NCBI RefSeq assembly: GCF_000003195.3
Contig: NC_012870.2
Coordinates: 10,594,501 to 10,658,500 of the forward strand
DNA: 64,000 nt
Source of the DNA: Sorghum bicolor
Lineage: Eukaryota; Streptophyta; Magnoliopsida; Poales; Poaceae
Direction of reading: 5' to 3'
Below are positions 37,120 through 49,300 of the stretch, piece after piece (the stretch's first letter is position 1; each line of letters starts with the position of its first letter). Both the position numbers and the translations under genes were made by a program. A model generated the notes under the pieces. The model saw nothing but the letters and a program-made list of their open reading frames with translations, had not been told where the DNA came from and searched no databases.

Positions 37120-39513
37120 AAAAAAATAACTATTCAACTATAAACAAAGGCATAATAGCAATTGTATATGCATAAAAAATTCTATCAATTGGCAAAACAA
37201 GACCACTTGAAAGATATTGATCTACCAAAAGAATACATGAATGGAAAGGAACACTACCATTTTCAGTGAGCGACAGACATGTAGACGCACACATCTATTA
37301 CCATAGCAAAACCAGATTGCTTATGAGTCAGGATGCACTTACCTGTTAACAAAACAAGCTTTCATCTAAAAGCATTCCTTGTGAGCACTAACTAAGTAAG
37401 GCTGAAGTAAGTTGAAATGACAGCAATAGAAGTTGATAGTGCATTTTATTTTAGGGCAGCACCATATCAGGTTAGCAGTGGTGGATCATGCAAGGTCTTG
37501 TAATAAGTCATGTGAAAGACATCATTGTGGTGCAGGCATAATACCAGGAGTTTTGCAGATCGTAATTCTCATCAAGTAGATATATTTGACATTAACAAGA
37601 ACCAAACCCAACCGAGAAGCCACATATCTACGATACCATGTCAGCCTTTCAGCTATGTGAACCCAACATAACTTATTTGTTCTTGCAATGGGTGGAAAGC
37701 AATTTCTGATTTTGCTGTTTCTTTTATATAGTATATTCAGATTGTATTGAAAGATCAAGGAAAACCCCTTCATCATTATTCAGTATTAATTGCTCAACTC
37801 TGTTGCAACAAATTGCTGTAATAACTTTTTTCATGCGCATGATTTTCCTTTATACTCATAAATTTATGCATTATGTATTGAAGGATCAAGGAAAATCCCA
37901 TGGCGTGATCATGCAGTGTCAATTTGTCAACTTTGTGCAACAGATTGTTGTACAATAACCTTTTTTTCATACATTGGACAACAACCACCAAAATGAAGAG
38001 GAAGGAGCAGAATGCCCAAATCTTTCATTCTAGAAGAAAATAGAAAATCCCTGCTGTCGACAGTAATCCATACTCTCTACTTCTAACATTACCACACAAA
38101 AGAACAGAGCATCAAGAAGATAGCAGTCAATCTGAATTTTCTGCTATACTAACAGATTCATTTAAAGCAGAATAGTGTAGTACAACTCTGCTCCATATTA
38201 ATAATGGAGAGTTTATTCCCATGTATCGAGGCCTGCACAGAAACCAATGAAGGTTCAATGGTTCATCTCTACTAGCCTACTAGGAATGCCAAAGAGATAT
38301 AGTAGAAGGTCTAGCTTAATACGAGTTTATTCTGAAATTTCAAGCATCCGAGAACAGCTTAGTTTGCAAATTAATTCAACTAGTGACTGAAGTGCTGTTC
38401 TTTAAGAGAAATAATTCTTGGAAGGGACAAATGTGGACTTGGGGCGGGCCTGCTAGTACCAAAAGGCTTATAGCAAGCATTAGCCAGAATATCTAGTCGG
38501 TATCCTGAACCTCGACTAGGGGCTACAACTCGATTAGACCAACTAGTTTTCTGGCCATCTCATTAGTTGTCGACTAATCATGATCAGTTGGAGGACCAGA
38601 AACAGAATGGAACTGGGCAGCTAAGGTCTAAGGACATGGGCTGCATCTGGGATGGCTTAGGCCACTTGGGCTCATGTTTTTCAGCCCAATTTGTAACCCT
38701 ACATGCAGCCACCACCCTAGAGTTATCTTCCTGCTTGATTTGTACTCTAGATCTAGAACTCTGAGTATATATTACGAATAGGACCGACCAGGGTCGAGTT
38801 GCCCTGGTTGACAACTAACTGCAACTAATCACCTTGTTGTTCCATGTTGAGTAGGATTGACTAGACGACTTGATAACACTGGTCATTATTTTTAAAAGGA
38901 TTGCAACCTTAACTACAGCGCTAACCGCGTTATACAAGGATCAAACACTATATCAAAACTGTGAAGATTTACTGTTGAGTTATCATGGTGCATCATGGTG
39001 TCCCTTAACTTCTATGGAGATACATGACATAATTACAAGATTACCCTGGAATGTTTCAGCTGTCCATAAACCGAAGAAAAACAGTTCACTCCAAACATTC
39101 CAGGTACTAGCTTGTGTGCACCATGGCGTGCAGAGGCTGGAATTGATTTTTCTTTTATCTAAAAAAGAAATAGCTCTAAGCCTCTTACCATTTCTGCATT
39201 CTATGCAGTGTCAAACGGTCTCATCAGAGTGTTAATATGTTAATAATTAATCAAGCCTCCCACAATTCTTCATTATTAAAGAGCCAGTGAAACTACATGA
39301 TGCCATCATAGTAAGAAGTTCCATGAGTAACAGGTCAGCAGATTCATTTTTCTGTATGTTATGTTTCTCATCCCTCAAAAGGTAAACTAGATTAAACAAA
39401 ATATTCCTTTACTATGAATCAGCATAAATGGTGAAGATAGAAACTAACAACCAGAGAAATGAAAACAAAGAAAAGTTAACAAGTAGATAACAGCAACAGA
39501 AACAGACACAAAG
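37120..39513. other. Intergenic DNA and probable 3' UTR of the SpoU gene
   Basis: 37700-37990 contains two similar segments (TTGAAGGATCAAGGAAAATC-type, followed by CAACTTTGTGCAACAGATTG-type), a local direct duplication. The last few hundred bases before 39513 are likely the 3' UTR of the methyltransferase gene. No other gene is supported. Confidence 0.4.
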
Positions 39514-41201
39514 TTAAGGGGTTGAAGTCCTGTCAATTTGACCTTTGGGTTGTAACATGAACAAAAATATGCCACCTGCAACTGAAACATTCAGTGATTC
39601 AAAAGTACCTTCCATTGGAATGTTTACAAGCTCACATGCCTGGAGGGTCTCTGCAGAGAGGCCATTGCCCTCACTTCCTAACACTAAGCACAGAGACTCA
39701 TTCAACAGTGAATCAGCTAGTTCTTTGGACAGCGAGTAGATTCCTTTGGATGCATCACTGCTACTTTCTGGATGGCCTGCCATCATCTTCATACCATACT
39801 TTGTCATCAATGCATGCAGGTCATGCCAGGTACCAGAGACAATAGGAAGCTGCAAAGAGGCTCCACGGGCTGCACGAATAGCCTTTTCATTGAAAGGATC
39901 ACAACAAGCCGGAAGAAGGAATACTCCATCCTGATGGCATTTGGGTTTAGAGGTTGTTAGAAGTGCAGAGTTGGAACAGCAAATACTAGAGTGTTTGGTT
40001 GTCTACCGAAGATAGCTAATACATATAAATCATGTGTTGTGTACTCCATAAAAAAACATTGTTACAATGGAATCAGATAAGGACATCCCATCCTATATTA
40101 CATAAGAGCAGAATCAATTTCTTTTTAGCAAAGGAGTACTGGAGCAGAATGAAATTTAGTGGCATTCCTCAAACTCTCTGGTAAGGTGGGCTAGTGGCAA
40201 GAGATTATTTAACACCATGCAATGCAGCAGTAGTACAGTCTGGCATACAGTACTTCAATAAGTAACCTTAAGGAAAGAATATGGCATACCCATTTGAAAG
40301 CACAAGCTGATCTTATCAGTGTTCCAAGGTTACCAGGATCCTACAAGGTAAGGACGCCATGGTTAGCATGAGACGCACTGAATGCATATATGTGCATAAC
40401 TACATTTGCTTCAAACAAAAACAGCATGCACGGATTGAACCATGCTTTTCATTCTACTGCATAAAGAGACAGTAATCATCTCTGCACAGTGGTGTTGGTG
40501 GCCTTGGTGGGCACTGCATATCCACACCTGAATCCCATCAAGGACTAGAATCCTCTTTGGATAACTGAGCAACCCATCAAGGGCATCCCCGTCCTCATGG
40601 CTCCCGAGGTCGCGGAAATGGTTAGGCATGTGCATGACAGCAATCGCCTCGGTGGAATCAACCGACTGCATCCCGGACACCTTCTTCATCACCGCGGCGC
40701 TGACATGCACGACGTCACCGGAGAACTCGCGCAGCGCCTCCGGGACCTCTACGCCGTCCATGAGAAGCAAGTAATCGATGGCGTCGAGCTCAAACCTACA
40801 CACCTCCCTGTAGCAAGGGGCAGAAGCACAGGTTTATTAGGAAGAGAAGCCTCGCAGTTGCAAGTAAAGTGACAAGGGCCTGGAGTTGCAGAAGAGTACA
40901 GGATGGGCGCGAGGCCGACGAGGAGGAGGCGGCGGCAGGAGCGGCGGTACGCTGCGGAGAGCCGGAGCTTGACGCAGTGCTTCACCAGCGGGTTCGCCAC
41001 GCTCGCCACCTGCTTGCGCTTTTGCCCGCCCAGGGAGGAAGCCGCCGGCTTCGCCGCGGCAGCGGCCGTAGCAACGCCGGCATGGGAAGAGGACACGCCG
41101 CGAAGGCGAAGGGGGCGCTCCAGGTTCGCCGGGAAGTTGGTCGCCGCCGAGAGCGGCGGCGGAGACGGCGGGGCGCGCACCAGTAACATCGGAGTGGCCA
41201 C
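39514..41201 (-). CDS. SpoU/TrmH-family tRNA/rRNA 2'-O-methyltransferase, probably plastid
   Basis: Four exons (40900-41201, 40528-40807, 40290-40340, 39514-39930) join in phase to 349 residues. The N-terminus is Ala/Ser/Arg-rich and resembles a plastid transit peptide. It is followed by the substrate-binding part (KQVASVANPLVKHCVKLRLS). The SPOUT catalytic domain shows all three motifs: DPGNLGTLIRSACAFKW (about 195-211), LVLGSEGNGLS (about 293-303) and NIPMEGTFESLNVSVAGGI (about 314-332). These build the deep trefoil knot that binds S-adenosylmethionine and carries the catalytic Arg and Asn. The enzyme would methylate a ribose 2'-OH in tRNA or rRNA; the exact target is unknown. The chosen ATG (41199-41201) gives the transit peptide; an upstream ATG lies in another frame. 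FdC2 follows in the same orientation with about 790 bp between its stop and this ATG. Confidence 0.92.
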
Positions 41202-41994
41202 TGGCGAGCGCGGCCGTGGCGAGTGCGTTTGTTAACATCTGGAAATTATTCCTTCGCCAATTCCATTCGTTAATCGTGATCCGTCAAAAGCATTTGCCAT
41301 TCGCTATCACGGCCTGCCTGAAACAAGATTTGAACTTGGGCACATTTTTTATGTCCATTTAAAATTCTCGCGCATTTCATACTGATTATTGAAGCTTGGT
41401 CACTGACCATTTTGCACATCACAAGCATCCCCATTCCCCGGCTTAAATTTCACGTTTGCTACTTGCGAGGATAGTGATTCATCCAGAGCCAGACCGCTCG
41501 GTACACAGTGAGCGCCAAAATTTCGTTGGCATTCAGCCGAAGTTCAGCAACCTGGAAGCAACCGCTGTTATGTAACAATCTAACGACACAACAGCTCGGC
41601 ACTTGTTCAACTAGTTCAAGTTAGCCACTAGCTTCGCGCTGAAGATTGAATGCTGGGTACTCCGTAGTTTACAACTTTACACACTTCATAATGTGTCATC
41701 TGTCAAGAGTCAAAATGAGAAGTGGCCATCTTTACAAGAGCATATTGCACGGCCCAGGCTGCTAGGGGGCAACAGGACATGAAAATTTGGGAGCAGAGAA
41801 AAAAAACTTTTTTCCTCCTTTCACGAAGCGAATTGTGACTCTAAGCGCTACCAACTGCAGAAACATAAGGTTACAACCATGCTCCTGAAAGGAAAGAAAG
41901 CTGAGAGTGAGATTTGGAGGCACAAAAATATAACCGGCATATTCAGAACTACAGGGATTGAAATTTTGAGATGGTGCGACCTCTTAGGCACAGC

Positions 41995-44900
41995 TCATTC
42001 GTCTCCCATTGCAAGTTCTAGCGCGTAATCATCTCTTTCCTGAAAAACAAGGGAGTCCATTTTGTCTTAGGGAAGTGTTTGAGAACTCATGAATCACAGT
42101 TTTGTAGATCAGAAAGTATTATTACTCACCACAGGCCCTCGTGCAAAATATCTCCCAAACTGGAGCCAATATACCTGCAAAATGACAAACAATTTGATTT
42201 GTAGAGTGAATTTCCTTTGCATATCGAGCTAAATATTAATTAATTTCAAAAGGTGTTTAGACTATGTGCTTGCCTCATCTTCATCTTGAGTCTCGACTTC
42301 GACATCACCAGATGGGAAACCAACACACAACAAAGCATAACCCTTAAAAGAAAATCAAACAACAGAACTCAGTAATCCTAAAGTACCATAGTTGATAGGC
42401 AACATCCCTCTATCCCAAACTAGTTGACACTTTAGCTATAAATCTAGACGCTAAAGTGTGAACAATTTTGGGATGAAAGGAGTATTTTATAACTGGTAAC
42501 TGATTTGCATTGGTGAATCTTTCTATGTTGCTTGGCCAAGAATAGCTACTCGATAAAAAATATATGGCCATATCTGTAACACAAAAGATACAAATAAAAT
42601 TGTGGGTCACATTGTAATCATAATCCTTCCTCAAAAGGCGATGCGGTAGTTATGCATCAAGCTTCTAGCAATTGCCCAGGAACATTCAGGAACTTGTAGA
42701 AACTGCCTAAATTGGACAGTGAAATGCAATCTCGCATTTCCAGATCATGTACACAGGGAACATATAATATGGCATGGGCACAATAGTCCAATCATGTTCC
42801 AACTAGTGGAAGAAAACAACGGATGTACCTGATCTTTTAGTTCTGCAGATATTCCAAGTGCTTCTGGCTGCCTTATTTGTCCTGATTTTATTCGGACTGC
42901 ACAGCTTGTACAGCAACCTGATTACCAAAATGAGTTTTCAATTGTTATCTAGACCACAGGGAATAATTAAAGAAGAGATGCTGCCCAAACAAAAGGTATT
43001 CATAGTTATACAGTTCTTCCTTATTTTGCAGTGACAAATAGGATTCCCAAATAATTCCAGCATGTTCTGCCTACATGTTCTAAAGTGAAACCATAACTTG
43101 TATTGGCTAAGTTGGTGGTGTTAGTCTCTGAATCATGGCCATTCGCCTACATATGCAACCTGATGAAAAATGTAGTGGGATGCTCTCAACTAGAGAACAA
43201 CTACCTATACATTAGAAGTGGATATTCTTAAATTGTCTGTTACTAGATGCTTGATCTCATCACTCTCGACTTTACCAAATGTCATAGGTCCTCTACATGG
43301 TCATTGGTGTTATGGACAAGTAACATTGTAACACTTTTCATTTAGAAGATGAAGTCAAAGCTATATATTATTGGTACCTCATTTGTCTATCAGTGTAGTA
43401 CTGTAGTAGCACCCAATTCTGCTAAAGCAGACAATAGGATAGCTAATGATTGTCCTTTTGTATTTTACAGATAGAGTAGTGTCTTCGTTTAGTTTCAAAG
43501 TCGACAATGAGGGAACTTCAATGTCTTGATTACTCTAGCCTTTAAGGGATTGCTAGGTTACAAGTGGGTGGATCTTGGAAAAATCTAGTTGATCTAGATT
43601 TAAACAAGGTATGCACATAGGGATTCTATTTTGGACGTAGATTGTGTCCTATCAAACTATCAACCCAAGAAAAGCTTGTGTGATCGAGTTGGGGTCACAC
43701 TCGCATGCGCCACTATCTATATCGGAATAAAAGAGGATGAGGAATGGCCACCGTTCAGTTTGCACCACCATCTTATACAAGAGTATAAGTAGGATGGGAA
43801 TGGACAGAAAGAGGATAGTTTCAAGATTTCTGCTAACGGCCATCATGAAGACAACGCCTAATCATGCTCTGTTTGGAACAAATGAAGATGCTTCAAGCTG
43901 AAGGGAGACATGTGAACTTATTGGTGTAGCTGCTACTAACTAGCCATGCATGATGAGTCGCCCAACAGCTTACTTTAACATGTACGTTCATGGTTACTAG
44001 TTTACTACATGAATATCAGAACATATCATGCACTCTAGCTTGCTCAAATCTAGCGCTCCTATGGTCATTCTGATTCAGCTCAAGCTTTTCAGTGTATCTG
44101 TGTAGTGGGCACTACATGCAGTATGTAAGTCGCTAAAGAGATACCGCATGATCAAAGTCAGAGAAGTTTGACTTAGGACAATACTAAAGGGAACTATAAT
44201 TTGAAATAGAGGGAATATCTCTTAACTGCATCATATGAGTTACAGTATACTTGAAGGCACATAGTCCGGTTCTACTGGTAGGGATTGGACTAGGGAGTAG
44301 ATGGCTTGGCCCAGCCAATCAGCCATTGAGCCAGGCCATCAGGCCTGCTGGTGAAAATAAAGGCTCATGTGCATGGACAGTTAAACAACATACTAGCATA
44401 ATCAAATGGCATTTCAAATTCATAAAGAGTCAAGATAATAAGCTGCCAAAGTCAGCATCTTTCTGAAATGCTAACTGAAAACCCAAAATCGTTCCATTGT
44501 CATGAGACCACCATGAATAGTAACTTAGTCAATTAGCCATATACAGCAATCTGATCAGCAGAAAGGTTAATGTCATCTCGTCTGTAGTTGTGCCAACTCA
44601 TCAAAACCAATATCATGTTTAGGCTTTGCTTAATTCAGTTGCTGTCCAACAGTAGTACTGAGAGTGGCAAATGAGGGCAAAGAGTGGATGGATACGAGGA
44701 CTGAGGAGCCAAACCAAACCTACCGTGGCGGCACGCGAACGGCAATCTGATGTCCTGCGCCTCCGCGGTGTGTAGAATGTACTGGTCCTGTCACGACCAT
44801 GACTCCATGAGCCCATGTCAGTGGAGGTTCCCGGCCGGGATCGACAAACACGAGTAGAATGGGATGCGTTGGGGGCGGGCGAGGCTGTGTACCTCCGGCA

Positions 44901-45319
44901 CGACGAATTCGTGGACGACCCCGCGCTGGCGGTCGTGGACGGTGACCTTGTGCGTGGGGACGGTAGCGGAGGCCGGGCGGGGCGCTTGCTGCAGCTCCGA
45001 GGCGCGCGCCCTCGTGTCCCGGGCCGCGCGGTCCGGGAGCAGGGACGCGGAACCGACGAGGACGCTGATGCTCCTCTCGCTCCTCCACAGGCACGGCCCT
45101 CTCCGCGCCCCGATGCGAGCCCTGCAGGCAGCAACGCACCAAGGATTTTGCCGAATTCAGCGTGTACCCAGTCAATTTGGGAAGGAGTCGCGAGTGGTGA
45201 TCGTTTGGGGCTGGGGAACTAGGCCTGAGTCCGCCAATGGGGAAGAAGACTGCTGGTATCACGGGAGAGGAGAGATCGACATGGGAGTGTACGTACGTGG
45301 TGGCGGCGGGGCAGGCCAT
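41995..45319 (-). CDS. FdC2: Ferredoxin C2, chloroplast 2Fe-2S protein
   Basis: Seven exons (45297-45319, 44893-45121, 44724-44787, 42829-42917, 42274-42342, 42130-42174, 41995-42039) close in phase to 187 residues, close to the Arabidopsis FdC2 length as I recall it (about 181). The first coding exon is only 23 nt. Residues to about 80 form a transit peptide. The mature part begins VPTHKVTVHDRQRG. The iron-sulfur loop is FACRHGCCTSC with Cys103, Cys108, Cys111 and Cys141 (YALLCVG) as ligands. The C-terminal tail (YWLQFGRYFARGP, then ERDDYALELAMGDE) is diagnostic of FdC2 and absent from photosynthetic ferredoxins. FdC2 is a low-abundance electron carrier in the stroma needed for leaf greening in rice. 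Intron 5 (42175-42273) has a GC donor. Intron 3 is about 1.8 kb. Confidence 0.95.
42406..42484. mobile_element. Very short Stowaway-like element in FdC2 intron
   Basis: ATCCCTCTATCCCAAACTAG at the left and AATTTTGGGATGAAAGGAGTA at the right, about 79 bp, with an internal palindrome around TTTAGCTATAAATCTAGACG. Imperfect but recognisable inverted repeat. Confidence 0.5.
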
Positions 45320-45539
45320 CGTGCGGCCGTCGGCCTCAGACTTGGTTGAGAGTGAGGGGCGGGTCCGGCCGGCGGCGGGAGATGTGCTCTGGCGGACGGA
45401 CGGACGGACGGGTTGGGCGCCGACTGCCGCGGCCGGCGCGAGGGGAGGGGAGAGAGCGTGCGTGGCGAGTGCCGACTGCCGACTGCGAGCAAGACGAGAA
45501 TTCTAGCGCGACGCCGCGACTGGCTTGGAGCGGATAAGG

Positions 45540-45774
45540 GGCCTTCAGCCCTTCACTGCCGTTGGGTGTCCGCCGCTCGTGTGTAATGCGGCCGAGTGGG
45601 TTGGGCTAGGCCAAGGTTTCGTTGACGGTTGATCGCTCGGCACCGGCCCAGTAGGAGGGGAGGAGGGAGTCGTGTCGTGCCGTGCCCGTGCGCGACGGCG
45701 GCGGCGAGCGGCTCAAGCGTTGGGCTTGGCGGCGCCGTTGAGTAGCCGAGCAGGACGAGGTTCAGCTCATTCTA
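45540..45774. other. Upstream flank of FdC2
   Basis: GC-rich to about 45760 and without a coding signal. Presumed promoter and 5' leader of FdC2 on the minus strand; no clear TATA box was found. Confidence 0.35.
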
Positions 45775-46013
45775 GGGCTGGTTTAGTCCACATATTTTTT
45801 TAAGGGGTCTGTTGCATCGAATTTTTAAATGTATATATAAAATCAACATTATATATATATATGAAAATAAAAAATAATTATACAATTTACTTATAATTTA
45901 GAAGATAAATTTTTTTAAGTCTAGTTAGTTTATAATTAAATAATAATTAACAAATACAAATAAAAGTACTACAGTAGTTAAAATCTTAAAAATTTCGTGA
46001 ATTAAACAAGACC
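45775..46013. mobile_element. Tourist-like MITE, diverged
   Basis: GGGCTGGTTTAGTCCACATA preceded by CTA, and GTGAATTAAACAAGACC at the right. AT drift is heavy in the core, making this one of the older copies. Confidence 0.7.
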
Positions 46014-46043
46014 TCACACTTGGAGACTCTACAGTTTTTTTTT

Positions 46044-46735
46044 GAAAAGCCAACATTACCTTTCAACTTTCGTGAAAGTCCACTTAGGCCTTGTTTAGTT
46101 CGCAAAATTTTTCGTTTTTGGATACTGTAGCATTTCGTTTTTATTTGACAAACATTGTCCAATCACGAAGTAACTAGGCTCAAAAGATTCATCTCACAAA
46201 TTACAGATAAACTGTGCAATTAGTTTTTATTTTCGTCTATATTTAATGCTCCATACATACGACCAAAGATTCGATGTGACGGGGAATCTTGAAAATTTTT
46301 GCGAACTAAACAAGGCCTTACTCTAAAACCAGACAAAACACTCCCCTTAACGTTTAAAACCGTTCATGTTACCTCCCAGCCCTGTTATAACTTTAAGAAG
46401 TGTTGAAGGAAGTTTTATCTTTTCTTTTTTTATTTATTTCGATTGAATATTTGAAAAATTATAGTAAATCATAAACAAATATAAAATAGAATTTTTGTTG
46501 GACTACACATGAGTAGATATAATAGTGAATATAGAATATAATATACTTAGTACAAAATTTTTACTGTGGCTTTAAATCTATGTTTTTTAAACTAATTAGA
46601 ATAATTTATAGCTCCAGTTTTTATGATCTAATTATGATAAAATTATTGGATGATTGAACTGTAATAAAAATTTTGTACTCATTAAATCGTACATAACTTA
46701 ATTATATATTTTATTTAGATTTATGCTTGTTAAAT
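46044..46735. mobile_element. Half of a Mutator-like foldback MITE, interrupted by a Tourist insertion
   Basis: GAAAAGCCAACATTACCTTT at 46044 matches the terminus of the element at 55870-56806. After the Tourist at 46087-46317 the similarity resumes (CTCTAAAACCAGACAAAACA, TTGTTGGACTACACATGAGT, AATTATGATAAAATTATTGG) to about the fold centre (TTTAGATTTATGCTTGTTAA). The second arm is missing. Confidence 0.7.
46087..46317. mobile_element. Tourist-like MITE nested in a foldback element
   Basis: GGCCTTGTTTAGTTCGCAAA to TTGCGAACTAAACAAGGCC with TTA on both sides (46084-46086, 46318-46320). Both flanks belong to the same older element. Confidence 0.92.
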
Positions 46736-46739
46736 ATAA

Positions 46740-47361
46740 ATACTTTATATAACAGTTTATATAATCTCGTTCCGTATTTAGGAACGACTCTCGAGTTCGG
46801 GATCCTGCATGGAACAAGAGCACGTATCCCGTGTCCCTGCTGGAATTTTTTTATATAAATAAACCATACTAATAATTTAATAAAGATTTTTAAAAAAAAA
46901 CAAGAATCGCAACAATCGATAGCAAATATATAGTCGCAAAATACTAAATGCAAACTACATCTTCGATGTAATTTCGAAAATTCTTTGCAAAACTATACTT
47001 AAGAAATTTAAAAATTAAAATTAGTATACACATAATATATCTATAAATATATACTATCACAAAATTTAAAACTTAAACTCATTTATATAAAAAATAAAAA
47101 TAATAAATTTAATTTGCATATGCACCGGTCCATGCCGCTTTACTTTCGGACTTCGGACAGCCGGCGCTGACGGTAACGAACCGAACGTAACGCCCCTCCG
47201 TGAGGGCGATCGGTCGGGGGGCGGTTCTTTCTGGCGCCGCCGGTGGCCACTCAGGTGTGACCCAACGCAAGTACTCCTACCGACAAGTTGCCGTGCTTTG
47301 ACCCATGAGGCGAGTACATGACCCATCCGCCTAGCATTGGGTGCTTTGCGTTCGGTCGTAG
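46740..47361. other. AT-rich intergenic DNA, no gene seen
   Basis: Mostly AT-rich, with a GC-rich island at 47120-47340 that opens a 100-codon minus frame of no recognisable family. Confidence 0.35.
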
Positions 47362-47602
47362 TACTCAATCTATCCCGAATTATAAAATATATAATTTTTT
47401 GATATTAAATTTAATCACTCATTTTATTTAAAAAATCATATAAAATATCACTTATTTTATCTTGGCTCGGTTTATTAATAAAAGGTTTTTTAAAAATAAT
47501 TTAAATTTGACTATGTTGCATAAGTTTTATGAATAAGACATGTAGTCAAAATTGATGTCAAAAAAATCAAAAATCTCATAATTTGAAATAGAGGGAGTAT
47601 TA
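47362..47602. mobile_element. Stowaway-like MITE, diverged
   Basis: TACTCAATCTATCCCGAATTATAAAATA-type left end and CATAATTTGAAATAGAGGGA then GTA at the right form inverted repeats with TA flanks. Confidence 0.65.
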
Positions 47603-49300
47603 GATAATGCTGGTTTGTACAAGTCGGGGAAACACGTAAAAAATAAATATTTTCACCTCCATACCTATACTAGAAGATTGTAAATTATGTTGGACTAAAG
47701 CTATTTGGAGACCATCACTGTGTTTGTAAATCCCAAAGTTTTTCAAAAGCAATAATTATAGTATAAAAGTGATGTTTCATAGCACGTTTTTGCTTTCTAG
47801 AATATCATTTTATTTTCTGGATACAAAGTAACTAGCATTTTTTTCTCAAAAGTGTACTTTTATTTGATGGATACAAAAAAATACTAGCTTTGGTGAATGG
47901 AAACATCAGCGCCATTTGCCTCACGGAAATCTAATGACAATCTGCAAATTAATGTTATAACAAAATATCCAAATTATTCAATCTGCATAAAGATTAACTT
48001 TGATTCGGTTTACTCCAGTCATCTTTTAATTTGCTCAAATTTGTCCCTTAACAAGATTTATTATTTTGCCCCACCATGTTTCAAGTTGATTTTTAATTTC
48101 AAATTTAATGGGTTGATAGCTGACACCACAAAATAAATAAATCCATGAATTGGCTGAATTTATCACCTCACAAAATAAAATACACTTTTGAATTTACAAT
48201 CAACTTGTATTTGAAGAAACAAAATAAAATAAATAAATCTTGTTAAGCGGCAAATTGGACCGACTAAAATAAAAGGAGAGTAAACCAAACTAATGTTTGT
48301 TTAGGAGTTATCCGAAGCTTGAAGAGAGTACTTTAGATTTTTCCCTAAAATATAAAAGAATCAGACTGAACTTTGGAAACTTGGGTGCTTATATGTATAT
48401 ATTCAGTTAAATTGTCGAACTTGATATTAGGAGCAATAAACATCAATTTTGTTTGCAGCAGTCAATGTTGAACTTCCCGGATATATTAGCTTCAAGTGAC
48501 CTAACAAAACTACTTATTGATCTCCTAGGGCACCACTATAGCGTGTTGTATTAAACATTTTCTCTATCTTAATACAAAGATACCTAAATCTTTTTGCAGG
48601 ATCGAGAAAAACAAATTTATTTATACACAGTGTACTGCATCTTTTTCTCCTTTAAATACTGGAACACCCAATCGTCACCTGAATTTCCTTTCTTTTCTTC
48701 AGTTTCTGGAATGTTCTCTGAACTCAAATTACGATTTATCCAGGACCAGCTTGTTCTCTTGCACGAAATATCCTCAGGCCCAGGGAGTACAAGGCTTCAC
48801 CTTCACTTATTAAGCTTTGGATTCACGCATGCTGCATGCACCGGCGGCGATGTGTTGCGCGTGGAGTTTTGTCCGTCAGCGGTGGCCACATGGACGACAT
48901 GGGATAGCTGTCACCCATGGCCCATGGGGCTTGGGGAAGAATGGGGACCCAAATCAGAAGAAGAAAACGAGGAGGCGCGCATGAAAAGTATCCCACTGCC
49001 TGTTTGGTTTTTTTTGTTTGTCTACAATATCATCATCTCAGTCTGAAGTCTGAATAAAACAAAAAACATAACAGAACAGAACAGAACAGCGGCGACTCTC
49101 CACGGCAATGAAGAGGTCACCTCCCCTCATCGCAGCGGCTCCTCCCACCCACCCAAGAGCTGCTCACCTCCTCCGTCCTCTCGCACCTTATCTTACTTCG
49201 TTTAATTTAAATACCCGCGTTTCTTCTCGGAAACAGCAGAGGTAGATTAGATACCACACAGAGTCAGAGAGAGGGAGGGCGGGAGCGCGACTCGGTGGGG
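47603..49300. other. Intergenic DNA and promoter of the HPP gene
   Basis: 47600-48560 is AT-rich, with a loose inverted relationship between about 48010-48060 and 48220-48290. 48590-49046 opens a 150-codon plus frame without homology. A TTTAAATA motif at about 49206-49213, roughly 90 bp before the ATG, is a candidate TATA element. Confidence 0.35.

Noticed and set aside
40837..41238. Alternative 133-residue frame starting at 41238 over SpoU exon 1
   Set aside because: It is out of frame with the conserved KQVASVANPLVKHCVKL segment and Arg/Pro-biased by composition.
44619..45349. Several 130-200 codon frames on both strands around FdC2 exons 1-3
   Set aside because: They are GC-driven shadows. 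Only the spliced frame yields ferredoxin C2 sequence, and it lacks a Met without the 23-nt exon.
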